A stretch of 64,000 bases of DNA from NCBI GenBank assembly GCA_949130495.1, contig OX422210.1, positions 630,792,585 through 630,856,584 on the forward strand. The letters are read 5' to 3'. This stretch comes from Sambucus nigra. Taxonomy: Eukaryota; Streptophyta; Magnoliopsida; Dipsacales; Adoxaceae. Position 1 is the first letter of the stretch. Every line of letters starts with the position of its first letter. Below are positions 42,878 to 54,000 of this stretch, piece after piece. The position numbers and the translations under genes are program-made. The notes below the pieces were generated by a model. The model had not been told where the DNA came from. It was given only the letters and a program-made list of their open reading frames with translations, and did not search any database.

Positions 42878-43506
42878 TGAACAAATCACCTTTTTGTAAT
42901 TGTATTTCCTTGGAAATAAACGAATTGTATGATGTTTTTCCTTATTAATTATAATAATGCTATACTTTGATGAGTATATATATCTGTAAAGGGACAATTT
43001 GTCCTGTATTGATTTGATTGCCTAGACAATGAAACTTTGCCCCATTTGTTTGCCTAGTTGTAGTGACTTATCACCTATAAGTGCCTAAGCAATGGAATGG
43101 TTTTTATCCCATGTTCCCGCTTAGTTGTAACAATATTATCTAGATTGCCTTGGTGCCTAGGCAGTGGATATTTTACCCATCTTCTTGCCTAGTTTTGGAT
43201 GCCCCTTGAGGTCACCCATAATCAAACAGGCCTTTCCTTGTATGATTGTTGTGCCAACTTTGTTGGTTAGGTTTGTTGATGCTGACCAACCTTAGTTAGT
43301 GGTTGTTGATACCGACCAGCCTTAGTTGGTGGTTGTTGATGTCGACCAACCTTAGTTGGTGGTTTTTGTTGCTGCAAAGTTCAAGTGTGGTAGCACTAGT
43401 ACTCTGAAAAAAATTAACTCAAAAGAATATTGGGAAATTATATTTTTCATTCATATTGAAACAATAGAGTACACGTTTAGTTACATTACTGGTAGTATTT
43501 ACGCAG
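42878..43506. repeat. R7 spacer between aORF2 and pol, with 3 palindromic units
   Basis: 43281-43370 has three ~31-bp units with ACCAACCTTAGTTGGT plus GGTTGTTGAT, the same as in R4. Upstream (43010-43250), phrases such as 'cctagncaatggaa' and 'gcccccttgaggtcaccca' recur and are shared with 17250-17460. No gene. Two transcription units end here head-to-head. Confidence 0.8.
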
Positions 43507-44597
43507 TTACTCTGCATTCCAAGCATTTTTGAATTTTTCCCCTTCTAGAGTTTTTATTCTGTAAGTGTCAGGTCGAACAACAGCTGTGACACAATAAGGC
43601 CCATGCCATTTAGCTTCCAACTTGTTTTGTTTGTGAATTAATTTCTTGAGCACATAATCTCCTTCCTTAAGATCACACTTCTTGACCCTTTTATTGTAGA
43701 ACATGGCGGTTCTTGCTGGTAAGCTGCATTTCGAATTGTTGCGTCTTCTCTAACTTCTTCGAGCATGTCTAGGTCCAGGCGTCTCATCAGATCACTTACT
43801 GGGGAGTTAAAATTAAGAACCCTATGAGTAGGTAATCCTAACTCAGCAGGTATGACTGCTTTTCTCCCAAAAGCCAACATGTAGGGAGATTCCCCAGTTG
43901 CTGTTAGGGGAGTTATTCGGTAAGCCCACAATACATAATGCAACTCATTGATCCAATTTTTGTTGTCATCATCCAACCTTTTCTTCAACCTTTTCAACAG
44001 AGTTCTGTTCGTCACCTCTGTTTGCCCGTTACTTTGGGGATGTCCGGGAGCAGAATGAATCTTTTGAATATTAGACTGTTAACAGTACGCAGCAAACTCC
44101 TCATTATCAAATTGGGTACCGTGATCAATGATGAAGGCATGTGGCAGACCATATCTGCAAATAATATTCTTCCAGATGAATTGATAAACACTTTCATAGG
44201 CCTTATCAATGAGAGGTTGAGCTTCCACCCATTTAGTAAAATAATCAACAACGACCACCAAATATTTCAATCGTCCTCTTTTAGTTGGCAGAGGCCCAAC
44301 CAAATCTATTCCCCACATAGAAAATGGCCAAGGTGAGGTGATTGGTGTTAATAATGCCTGGGGAGTTCTTCGTATAGTAGAAAATTGCTGACACTTGTCG
44401 CATTTCTTGGCATAAACTATACAGTCAGCGCGCATCATTGGCCAATAGTATCCATGTGTAGTTATTCTCTGTAAAATAGTCTGACCTACTACGTGAGCTC
44501 CACAAGATCCTTTATGAATCTCTTCTATTAGATCTTGAACCTCTGCTGGGTGAACACATCTTTGCAGTCCTACGATCACACCCCTTCTATATAAAAC
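43507..44597 (-). pseudogene. R7 integrase, catalytic triad intact
   Basis: Zinc-binding part: VHPAEVQDLIEEIHKGSCGAH and KKCDKCQQF (44579-44400). Core: MWGIDLVGPLPTKRGRLKYL, FIIDHGTQFDNEEFAAYC, then a single stop, and HPQSNGQTEVTNRTLL; all three acidic residues are present. The C-terminal part is PAELGLPTHRVLNF, DLMRRLDLDMLEEVRED, KKCDLKEGDYVLKK and AKWHGPYCVTAVV, to WNAE. One stop and one or two shifts separate it from an open frame. Confidence 0.87.
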
Positions 44598-45224
44598 TCA
44601 ACTATTTAAGACATATCTAGCAGCTTTAAATTTCAACCTCTTGGCTGCAAGTTGGTCGGCTAGTAAAATGCCTTCTTCGATATAAGCCCTGATGGGATCC
44701 ATACAAGAAAGTCCCATATCCAAAGTGATAAATTTCACCATCAAATCTTCGTCGATACTTCTACTGGCCAATATCTCAATAGGAATTTTTCTTCGTAGCC
44801 CAGTGCGAGTAGCTGAGGCTAATCGTGCTAGTGCAGCTGCTCTTGCATTCTCTAGTCTTGGTATTCTAATCATTTGGACAGCTTCTAAATTGGCTATAAC
44901 CTCCAAAACTTTGGCCAAATACCTCAACATGAATTCTCCTTTTGTTGTGTAATAATCGAGCATTTGATTTACCACTAGTTGTGAATCACTGAACACCATA
45001 ACTTGCTCTGCATTCAATGACTTACATAAGCTGAGGCCTACAATTACGATGTCATACTCAACTTCATTGTTGGAAGCTTTGAATTGGAAATGCAGAGTAT
45101 ATTCTATGTCTAGTCCATCTGGGCTATTAAGAATTATTCTAGCTCCACAGCCTGTTGCGCATGAGGAACCATCAACGTATAAATTCCATGTAGGTATATT
45201 ATCATCAAACCCTTGGTCACTCAA
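44598..45224 (-). CDS. R7 second RNase H domain (aRNH), open frame
   Basis: 208 codons without a stop: NLYVDGSSCATGCGARIILN (Asp), NNEVEYDIVIVGLSLC (Glu kept), MVFSDSQLVVNQML (Asp) and RIPRLENARAAALARLAS. In the last motif RADALA has become RAAALA, so the final catalytic Asp is lost. The domain follows gypsy RNase H after a ~150-bp linker, as in R3 and R4. It would degrade RNA in hybrids. Confidence 0.82.
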   Translation of the reverse strand: MSDQGFDDNIPTWNLYVDGSSCATGCGARIILNSPDGLDIEYTLHFQFKASNNEVEYDIVIVGLSLCKSLNAEQVMVFSDSQLVVNQMLDYYTTKGEFMLRYLAKVLEVIANLEAVQMIRIPRLENARAAALARLASATRTGLRRKIPIEILASRSIDEDLMVKFITLDMGLSCMDPIRAYIEEGILLADQLAAKRLKFKAARYVLNS

Positions 45225-45384
45225 AATCCCTTTATGGAAAATCTTGTGCTTCCTTTCATCCTCCTTCAGCTCTGTCCCCTTACCAGATGATTCTGGTGAT
45301 CAGCTGACCTTTCTTCTGTCTGGTCTGCTGCAGGAAGTTGGTTGGGAATAATTTCTACTGATTCTCTGGCATCTATATCACCCC

Positions 45385-46306
45385 CTATTGGTCGGAGGTA
45401 TCTGGGTAGTTTAATTCAGCGATGAAATCTGCCACTGCCTGCCCTTTGAGAGAAGACCTTGGCTCGTAGAAAATATCATATTCACCTAACTCCACTGCCC
45501 AATAGATTAGTCTTCTAGATTTTTCTTGCTTATGTAAAGCCTGTCTAAGTGGCATGTCAGTATATACAACTATTATATGGGATTGAAAATAGGGTTTCAT
45601 CCTCCTGCTCACCTCAATCAATGAAAATGCTAACTTCTCCAACTTTGGATATCTGATCTCTGCTCCCCGGAATGCCTTACTCGTATAATACACTGGTTTT
45701 TTCACTCTGCTTTCTACTCTTATCAAAGCTGAACTGACTGTACTTTCTGAGATAACTAAGTATAAGTATAATTTTTCTCCTAATACCGGCCTGGACAGCA
45801 AAAGAGGGGTACCCAAATTTTTTTTCAACTCTTGGAAGGCCTTCTCACACTCATCATTCCACTCGAAGGTTTTTCTGAGAACCTTGAAGAATGGAAGACA
45901 TCTATCAGTAGCTAGTGAGACGAATCTGTTGAGAGCTGTGACACATCCCATAAGGCTTTGTACTTCATTCTTGGTGGGTGGAGATTGTAATTCTAGCAAA
46001 GCTTTGATCTTGTTAGGATTTGCCTCAATATCTCGTTGGTTCACGATGTACCCGAGGAACATTCCTTCTTGTACGCCAAAAATGCACTTGGTCGGGTTCA
46101 GCTTCATTTGGTATTTCTCCAATTGATCAAATGTTTGGCTCTGATTGACTATGTGGTCAGAATCTTTCTTGCTTTGGGTCAATATGTCATCGACGTATAC
46201 CTCCATATTTTTACCAATCTGCTCTGCGAATACCTTGTTCACCAGCCACTGATATGTAGCACCTGCATTTTTAAGAACAAAAGGCATAACATTGTAACAA
46301 TATGTT
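45385..46306 (-). CDS. R7 reverse transcriptase (C-terminal part) and RNase H, open frame
   Basis: About 306 codons are open from the R8 junction: TYCYNVMPFVLKNAGATYQ, EVYVDDILTQSKK (catalytic Asp pair intact), YQMKLNPTKCIFGVQEGMFLGYIVNQ, FEWNDECEKAFQELKK, LYLYLVISESTVSS (RNase H first Asp lost), YYTSKAFRGAEIRYPKLEKLAFSL, IVVYTDMPLRQALHK and VADFIAELNY. Usual PFGL is PFVL. The first ~13 codons of the longer open frame come from the R8 LTR. This is the best-kept pol segment of the family here. Confidence 0.88.
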
Positions 46307-47249
46307 TGATATGCCCAAAGTGCACCTACCATCTTAGAGATAACAACATCGGCCTGGATGATGGCCGAGGTGACAAGAGCTCAAGATTAACCATCAGCGA
46401 TATCTTCCTTATCAGGTTGGCCACACCCGACGTTCCATCCTTGGCTAGACCGCAACTGAGGTCAGTAAGGACCCGTGGGTCATCTTTCCATCAACATCAA
46501 CATCGGCTCTGGCCGACATTCCAAGAATCACCTGAGAACAACGAAAGCCTCATATCCTCATTCAAACAATCATCATCTCATCGTCAGCCTTAGCCGACGT
46601 TACACCTCACACTCAACCTCGGTCGTCATACATCCTGGCCGAGGTATTCACGGAACATTGATCTTAGATAGTGTAAGGGTCGTATGCCATCAACCTCATC
46701 CTCATCCAGGAAGAGGTTGGTACCAAGAAAAGATAGCCGAGCATTTACTCACATATGTATGCCTTGGAACACATGGACAAGTCTGTTATAACTGAATCAC
46801 TCCCTCCACGTGAGGGAATATTGAGGTCATCATTACTTAGTTGAGATCAGCCAGGTGTCATCCTTGTACTGGTTGGATTTCCATGCACATGCTCATTGCA
46901 TGCTTGGGGGTACAATACACCCCTTAAGCACTATATATAGAGGTCATCCTCTACCTTGTAAAGGGATCCAAAATTACAACCCTAGATAAAACTCTGTCAT
47001 TTTTGCACTGTAGAGATAGAAATCTTGAGAGATTGTATCCATGGCCATTAGAGCCTTATTTCAGTGATATCACTCACACACTCACAGTGGACGTAGGCCA
47101 ATTTAGGCTGAACCACTTATATTCTGGTGTCTCTCCGCTTCTCCTCACCTCAATATCTTATATCTACTAAGCTCTTTTGCTGCCATTGTTGTATACTGGT
47201 TTGAGCTTGCAAACACCTTACCTGGTGGTGCTGTTATCAGCATCATCAT
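46307..47249 (+). repeat. R8 5' LTR (943 bp)
   Basis: TGATATGCCC...AGCATCATCA. TATA box TATATATAG at 46932-46940. The U3 part (46345-46720) has clustered GGCCGA/TCGGCC and AGCCGACG half-palindromes. The open frame at 46036-46593 spans the R7/R8 junction and is spurious. Confidence 0.9.
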
Positions 47250-47251
47250 TT

Positions 47252-47268
47252 TGGCGTCGTCTGTGGGA
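47252..47268 (+). other. R8 primer-binding site
   Basis: TGGCGTCGTCTGTGGGA two bases after the LTR, identical to the R3 site at 4933-4949 although the LTRs of the two families are unrelated. Confidence 0.75.
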
Positions 47269-47424
47269 AGAGAACATAGTCATCTGCTTCCTATCTTAGC
47301 TTACTCTTCACCGGATTCTCTAGTGGTGGTCCAACCCCACCGTTGCTGGATTTGAACCACCATTAAAGGAGCTCCTGTAGAATTTTTAAGCTCACCTTCT
47401 TCACGAGCTCTTCAGTTTCGACAT

Positions 47425-47818
47425 ATGGCACCGGAGTTACCACCACCTCCTCCACCAACTAGTACTGGACCTAGTTCCAGTCAGGCACATCCCCAATCCG
47501 AAATGGCTGAGGTGGCAGCCGCCTTGAGGTCCTTGGTTGCAGCACAGCAAGCAATGAAAGAGCAATTTGCCTAGCTCAGTCCAAATATGATGGGGCCACC
47601 TGGGGTCTCATCGGAGATGATTACTCCGGCTTCTGCTCAACCCCATCCTGAAGCCAGGGGACCACCCCAGGCACCGCGAAAAGACCAACCTACTCCTCAG
47701 CGGATGAGGGACGTTGCTAACCCTAGGCATCTACATCTGGGGAGGCAAGAAAACCCTTGCCCTAAGGATAGGTATGACGATTTGGAGGCCGAAGATGCTC
47801 CAGAAGACTGCTGGGAAC
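47425..47818 (+). pseudogene. gag: R8 gag N-terminal part, left of R9
   Basis: MAPELPPPPPPTSTGPSSSQ, then EMAEVAAALRSLVAAQQAM and EQFA, a stop, then MMGPPGVSSEMITPAS, PRHLHLGRQENP and YDDLEAEDAPEDCWE to the R9 TSD. This is a Pro-rich gag leader with a short helical part. Apart from the stop at 47572-47574 the frame is continuous. Confidence 0.83.
47814..47818. repeat. R9 target-site duplication, left copy (GGAAC)
   Basis: GGAAC precedes TGTAACACCCC and recurs at 62663-62667 after the last LTR fragment. Joining across one copy restores the gag sequence as it reads in R2 (complement, ~14055). Confidence 0.93.
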
Positions 47819-48902
47819 TGTAACACCCCATATTTTGGTGCATTTAATATTGAATTAATTCTGGAATTCAAAATTACTTGTGTGTCGTAATTTTAATTGT
47901 ATTAATTAGGGTAATATATAGTTAAATATTAATCAGGGAGTGAATGGTTAATATTTAGGGAAATATACTTACTGAGTGGATAGTAATAATCTATTTACGT
48001 CATTTCGAGTATTAATGACGGGGTATGTACTTATCTCAGCCGGGGGTCGATATAGACTAATTTGGGTGTGGGATAAGGATTTTTATAATTAATTCGGATG
48101 CCAATTCTGAGTGTACGGTTGAGTCCGGATGGACTAAGATAGTCGAAAAAGTGTACCCGGGGGGTAGTAAACGGGTCACGGGACGTTTTTATGCATAGCC
48201 GGGCCCACACGATGGAATTTGGGTCACTTGGGCTTGGCCCATTAGGCAAAAAATGGGATTTAGCCTAATTAATGAATTATAAGGAAAAGGGGAACGACTG
48301 ATTAGAGTTTAGAAAACACTTAGTGGGAGAGGAAACCCTAAGAGTCAGTTAAAGGCAAATTGGGGGACAAAGGAAAGGGCCAAAAGAAGGGATTTCATCT
48401 TCAACCTTGGGAATTCACAACCTCAAATCAGACCCTACGAATCATAAGGCAAGTGGTTAACTTGCTGTAGCATTTAATTTTTATTTTGATTCATATTTAT
48501 GCGATGTGAGAAATCAAAATTCATTTTGGGGTTTGAAGGGTACAAACATGGGGTTTTTGTAAATCAATATTCTGATTCCTAAATTGTGTACAAATTGATG
48601 GATAATCTGAGAATTGTATGTATATATCTGGTAAGATGTGTAAGCCAAGACTAGTTAGGAACGAAATTGGGATAAGAGTTGATGTTGAAATGGGTTAATG
48701 AGAAAAACGGATTTTTCCCCATTTCAAGAAAACTATAGAGAATGGAAATTAAATGGTGTTTGTGGACTTTATGGGGGTCCCTTATGAGATTTTTTGTATA
48801 TATTATTGATGAGAAGACTTGAGTTGGACTGTAGAAGAAGTTAGGGTTTTGAGTTTTTCATGCATGGCTGAAATAGGAAGCTGAAGAAGATGATGACCTG
48901 TA

Positions 48903-48942
48903 CGATCGATCGATCGAGGGTTGGGGATCGATCGATCGATGA
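48903..48942. repeat. CGATCGATCGA inverted repeat in LTR1
   Basis: Two (CGAT)n runs of ~15 bp are separated by GGGTTGGGGA, able to form a long hairpin. The same structure is at 56655-56694 in LTR2. Confidence 0.85.
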
Positions 48943-49426
48943 TCGGTAAATTTTGGCAGATCGGCCAGTTTAAATATATAAAGGGCAATTAACTTAAAAA
49001 TTATTTCCTATACCTTATATAATGAGAAACAAACAAAGGAATACAATCAAATTAATTGTGAAGGAAAATTAATTAGGATTTGGAGGAAATTTATGTGTGA
49101 CACACTATGGTTAAATTCTTGGAAGCATATTTCGAAATAATTAAATACAGATTGAGTGGACGAGTCCAGGTATATTGGTTGAGCGATACCAAAGCGTTTA
49201 TTTTATTTAAAGTGAAAGCTAAATAATTTAGAGTCGGGAATTTCGACTCGGGTATTGCTTTATTTCGGGCCGCGAGAGAAAGTCTGAATATATTGGTTGG
49301 AGCGACACCAAAAGTAATTTAATTAATTAATGTGCAAATTAATTAATAATTAGAGTTGGGCCATAAACTCATGATAATTTGAATAGGCTTGTGTTACGGA
49401 CTTGGTACACGGTATATTCGGGATAG

Positions 49427-49432
<6 letters not shown>

Positions 49433-49468
<36 letters not shown>
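49433..49468. repeat. (TA)n microsatellite in LTR1
   Basis: About 18 TA repeats. The counterpart in LTR2 (57191-57232) is longer and flanked by ACACACAT, so the tract has changed length since duplication. Confidence 0.9.
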
Positions 49469-49469
<1 letters not shown>

Positions 49470-50744
49470 GGTGTGCGATAGTATATATATATTTGGTGTG
49501 TGCATTAATATCAGTGGCTAGATATTATTATTATATAGACTCTAGTGCTATAGGAGGGAGGTTGCGCATAGTGGATGAATCCCCTAGCTTGAGGAGTAGG
49601 GCGAATATATTCCCAGGTCATAACATCCATTATATGGGTGAGGGGAATCTCACTTTCAAGAAAGGAATATGACCGCCTCCAATTTTTATGTATTAACCAA
49701 ATTAGTGAGCGATTCTCACTTGGGGTAACTAGGTTATGTGAATATACCTAGTGGAATAGTACTTTAGAGAATATACATCCGGTGTGTTATTACTCGGGAG
49801 GATGTTTATTATTAATTATTATTTCAGCATAATTGTGCATATTGTAATATGACTATAAGTATATAATTATGTAAATAATTATATACGGGTTAATTAATAA
49901 GGGCCGTGAATCGTATTATATGTATAACGTGTGTGAAAGTTACATGAATTTAAAAGGGAAAAGATTAATTAATTTAATGTTAATAATAAATTAGAAATCA
50001 TAATTATGGCATAGTCGGTTAGAGTAGGGTGGTTGCAAGGGAATTATATCAGTTACCTAGTCATGAGATAAATAACTAAGTAAATTAATCAAGGCTCTAG
50101 TAGTGCACATTAGAGGGGGGTGAAGATGTCCTCAAGGGAGTGCGACACTAACTAAAATATGGAGATCATGCATATTTATTTATTACTGCAAGTTAATCAT
50201 TTGCTAAATGTTTTCCAAATGTTTTGGGTACTAACCCTTACTATAAAAACAATTAAAAACCTTTTAGGTGTCCAGCCACAGGGACGCCAGGCTTGACTCA
50301 TTCCAGGGATCCGTTGCTGCAGTATATGTGGATGTTGCGGGAGTTTGATAGGCGCCTCATTCTTTTCATTTCTAGTGTAGAGATTTCCTATCAGTTATTC
50401 GAGCATGTCGCTCATAGTTTTATTCAGTACTTATGTCTGGCCTGTTGAGATTTATTACTTGTCTTTACTTTTGTTGGATTTTGAACCGATGGTTTATTCG
50501 GTCAGTTAATTAATTGTGAATGGTTGATTTCAGTTAATTGTGATTGGTTATATTATTTTGTTTTCACATGATTATTTCATTTAAGTCAATGTAAGATAAA
50601 ACTTGGCACCAGTCTAATTTTTCTCGCTTAGGTGGTTAGTAATTATAAAGGCGACAGTGATGCTAAGATTGAACCAACTGAGAAACCTGTTCTAATTTAA
50701 TTTAGGACTGATCACCCGGGGTTAATTAGGCAGGGTGTCACAGA

Positions 50745-50756
50745 TGGTATCAGAGC
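50745..50756 (+). other. R9 primer-binding site 1 (initiator tRNA-Met)
   Basis: TGGTATCAGAGC two bases after LTR1 is the classical plant initiator-Met primer site. It is repeated at 58519-58530 after LTR2. Confidence 0.93.
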
Positions 50757-50931
50757 ATCAGGTTCTAGTGTCCTTAGGATTTGTGCGGCTTACTATGTTT
50801 CAGCGTAGCGTTCGGTTGTTATAGAGCCCTATTATTAGGACTGTTGATTCATTTTCCGCTTGTGAGTTATCGTATTTCTGCTATTAGTTTTTGTATAAAT
50901 TGTGTATTTATACAATTCGATCTATTTTCAG

Positions 50932-52070
50932 ATGCCACCGAAGAGACAGAGAGTGGAGAGGGCGGAGGCTAGAGATGAGCTAAGGGAGGCTCATCAGGAG
51001 CCATAAGTACCACCACCACCACCGCCACCCGAGTTGATCTCCACTACTCAGGTGGCAGTGATAGTGGCCCAAGCAATCGAGACAACGATGCGAGCTATGG
51101 AAGCCATTTTCCATAGCCCCAGGCATCACCTCCAGTGGCACCAGCAGCTCAGGCTCCAGTGGGGCCACCGTCTTGGCAGCGAGTTAGGGATACCTTTTAG
51201 AAGGGTCACCCACCTAAATTTCGAGGTAACACCGATGTAGTAGAGGCTTGTGACTGGAAGAAGAATATTCAGTGCCATCTGCGCATACTGGAGGGTACCG
51301 ATGTGCATAAGCAGATGCTTTCTACTTTTCGTCTGTCGGGGGCAGCCTTGCAGTTGTGGGAGTCATTACCACCGTTGAGGAGCAGGATTTGACGATGATA
51401 TATGAATTCTGGGTGCGGTTCGACCGTAAATACTTCCCACCAGCGATAGAGGCAGAGATGAGGAAGAATTTCAGTGAGTTAGTACAGGGTGACTGGTCAG
51501 TGGAAGACTATGAGGAAGAGTTCACCCATTTGCAAAACTTTGTGCCAAATGAGGTGAACGATGAGGAGCGAGAGAAGTCGAGGTTCATGGATGGCTACAC
51601 CTGGAGGATCAGGCAGCATTTGATTGGGAATCCGACGTTAGTGACTTATACAGATGTCATTAATGCCGCTCTTGTACATTGCCAGGATCATCGCTTCCAT
51701 TAGAAGGGGAGCAAGAGAGTAGGGGAGCCGAGCCAGTAAGGAAAGACAGTTACTAGTGGTGAGACATGTGGTACTCCACAGTAGACTAGCAGTCAGCAGG
51801 GGAATCAGGCTAAAAAATTTAGGCCTGGTGGGTTCCGACTAGGAGGACAGGAATTCAGGCAGGGGAAGCCGGGCCCAAATCAGCAGCAGCAGGTTCCTCA
51901 GGGCCGTCAGGGCCAAGTGAACAATGGGGGAGGCTAGTAGGGCTAGACACGTTAGGGCCAACAGGGCCAACGACAGGGAGACGATCAGAAAATGCTTTTT
52001 TGTTTATGGACAGCCAGGATGCTTCAAGAGGGAGTGCCGGCAGAGGGGCAGAGGTCATCAGCAGGGTGCC
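50932..52070 (+). pseudogene. gag: R9 copy 1 gag, frameshifted
   Basis: MPPKRQRVERAEARDELREAHQEP, then a stop, then ELISTTQVAVIVAQAIET. Shifts lead to the capsid: FWVRFDRKYFPPAIEAEMRKNF, WSVEDYEEEFTHLQNFVPNEV, FMDGYTWRIRQHLIGNP. A Gln/Gly-rich tail follows and the zinc motif is degraded: the region near 51990-52035 reads QPGCFKREC, with His replaced and a frame break before it. Colinear with 58706-59824. Confidence 0.86.
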
Positions 52071-52640
52071 CAATAGGGGAAATGGGGACATATGCCGCCA
52101 GTAGCAGCACCAGCCCCACCCGCCCCACAGCAGCTGGGGAAAATGCACTACGAGCGTGTGTATAACGTCTGGGATGTTCCCAATCCTCTAGCACAGCAGG
52201 AACCGCCAGCAGTTGAGGGTATGTTTCTGATTCATGGTCATGAGGGTAGTATACTTTTTGATACGGGAGCATCGTATTCATTCATTAAATCTAATTTTTC
52301 TAAATAAGACGGGTTACTAGAGACCGCGAGTAGTCTTCGTATGTGTGTAGAGTCACCAGTAGGCAGCGGGGCTTTGATTCACTCGATTTATAGGGAGTGG
52401 ACATTTTTATTGGGAGGCTTAGTTTAGCAGCAGACCTCTTAGTGTTAGATATAGAGGGGTACGATGTCATCCTGGGTATGGATTGGTTGGCAGGATATCG
52501 AGCGACTGTAGATTGTTACGAGAGGACAATCGTGTTCTCCATTCCGAGACAGGAGATGTTCCTAATAGTGATGCCTCTACCTGAGGGAGGGTCGCGTACA
52601 CATTTTTATTATATCGAGAAGGAAACCTCATAGGAAGTTA
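52071..52640 (+). pseudogene. R9 copy 1 aspartic protease
   Basis: FLIHGHEGSILFDTGASYSFIKSNF with DTGAS at 52260-52274 (catalytic Asp intact). A stop follows at 52305-52307, then DIFIGRLSLAADLLVLDIEGYDVILGMDWLAGYRATVDCYERT. One stop and one shift separate it from an open frame. Confidence 0.87.
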
Positions 52641-54000
52641 TAGTTCCATTGGATTTAATATTGGTGGTGAGGGACTTTGAGGATGTGTTCCAGGACATAC
52701 CAGGGTTGCCACGTAGTAGAGAAATCAAGTTTGTAATCGATTTAGCACCGGGGACGAGGCCAATTGCTCAAGCACCTTATCATATGGCCCCTTCAGATTT
52801 GTGTGAATTGAGGGAATAGATTCAGCAGCTCCTGGGTCAGGGTTTCATTCGGCAGAGTACATCGTTGTGGGGTGCACCAGTGTTGTTTATAAATAAGGGT
52901 GATGGTTCACTCCGCTTGTGCGTGTATTATAAGGAGCTGAACAAGGTGACGATACGGAATAAGTATCCGTTGCCTAAGATTGATGATTTATTTAACCAAT
53001 TGAGAGGGGCGTCATATTTCTCTAAGATCGATTTGAGGTCAGGGTACCATCAGCTACGGATCCGAGAGGAGGATGTTCCTAAGACCGTTTTCCTATTGCG
53101 GTATGGATCTTACGAGTTGAGGGTGATGCCATTCGGGCTCACCAATGCTCTAGCAGTGTTCATGGATCTCATGAACAGGGTTTTCAGAGAGTACCTCGAC
53201 CAGTTTGTCATCGTGTTCATTTATGACATTTTGATCTACTCGCATACTGAGGAGGAACATGCAGAGCATCTGCATATGGTTCTACAGATATTACGGGATC
53301 ACCAGCTTTATGCCAAATTTAGGAAGTGTGGATTTTGGCTGTGGGAGGTACAGTTTATTAGCCACGTGGTGTCAGACCGAGGTATTGCGGTGGATTCGAG
53401 TAAGGTGTCGGTGGTGAGGGAGTGGGGACAACCCACGACACCGATCGAGGTGCGCAGCTTTTTGGGATTGGCCGATTATTACAAGCAGTTCATTAAAGGA
53501 TTCTCAAAGATTGGGGTCCCTTTGAGGAATCTAACTCGGAAAGGGTGACTTTCACTTGGAGTGATCATTGTCAATTAGTTTTCGATGAGCTAAAGGACAA
53601 GTTGACATCTTCACCCGTACTTGATTTGCCAAAGGGAGGACTAGAGTATCGGGTTTACACTGATGCATCCTTACAGGGACTTTGGGGTGTGTTTCAGTAG
53701 GAGGAAAGGGCTATAGCCTATGCGTCCCGAAAGATAAAGCCCCATGAGAGGAATTACCCCACTCATGACCTATAGCTAGCAGTGGTTGTTTGTCTTTGAG
53801 GATCTGGAGACATTATCTTCTAGGAGAGCAGTTCACGTTATTCACGGATCACAAGTCACTTCAATATCTCTTCACACAGAAGGATCTGAATATGAGGCAG
53901 AGGCGGTGGCTAGAATTCATGAAAGACTACCTATTTAATATTCAGCATGATCCTGGTAAGGCTAATGTGGTAGCAGACGCATTGAGCCGGAGACCGACTG
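52641..54000 (+). pseudogene. R9 copy 1 reverse transcriptase and RNase H
   Basis: [73 protein letters not shown] and [18 protein letters not shown], then [10 protein letters not shown] at 53213-53242. The FIDD catalytic pair has become FIYD, so this RT is inactive. Thumb: [16 protein letters not shown]. RNase [57 protein letters not shown] and VADALSRRPTG. Stops near 52638, 52818, 53546 and 53698. Confidence 0.89.

Larger units (their letters stand above)
35852..46306 (-). mobile_element. R7: Tat-type Ty3/gypsy element, 3' two-thirds
   Basis: Minus-strand R7 has its 3' LTR at the left (35852-36313). Then come the plus-strand aORF1 with a triplicated 5' region, aORF2, a palindrome array, and minus-strand integrase, aRNH, RNase H and RT up to 46306. 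There R8 is inserted. The rest (RT start, gag, 5' LTR) is outside the window to the right. It is the least decayed of its family: YVDD and the integrase D, D and E are all intact. Confidence 0.9.
47819..50742 (+). repeat. R9 LTR1 (2924 bp)
   Basis: TGTAACACCCC...GGGTGTCACA with inverted ends. A paired GATC palindrome is at 48903-48942 and a (TA)n run at 49433-49468. I see no gene inside; short frames such as 48031-48249 are not kept in LTR2. Confidence 0.93.

Noticed and set aside
46036..46593. 185-codon plus-strand open frame
   Set aside because: It is antisense to R7 RT and crosses the R7/R8 insertion junction, so it cannot be an inherited gene.
47819..50742. A host gene or long non-coding RNA in this 2.9-kb stretch without pol genes
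   Set aside because: The same sequence recurs at 55571-58516 with TG/CA ends, a primer site after it and a polypurine tract before the second copy, so it is an LTR.
50781..50972. Hydrophobic small protein upstream of R9 gag
   Set aside because: It lies in the leader between primer site and gag ATG and is not open in copy 2.
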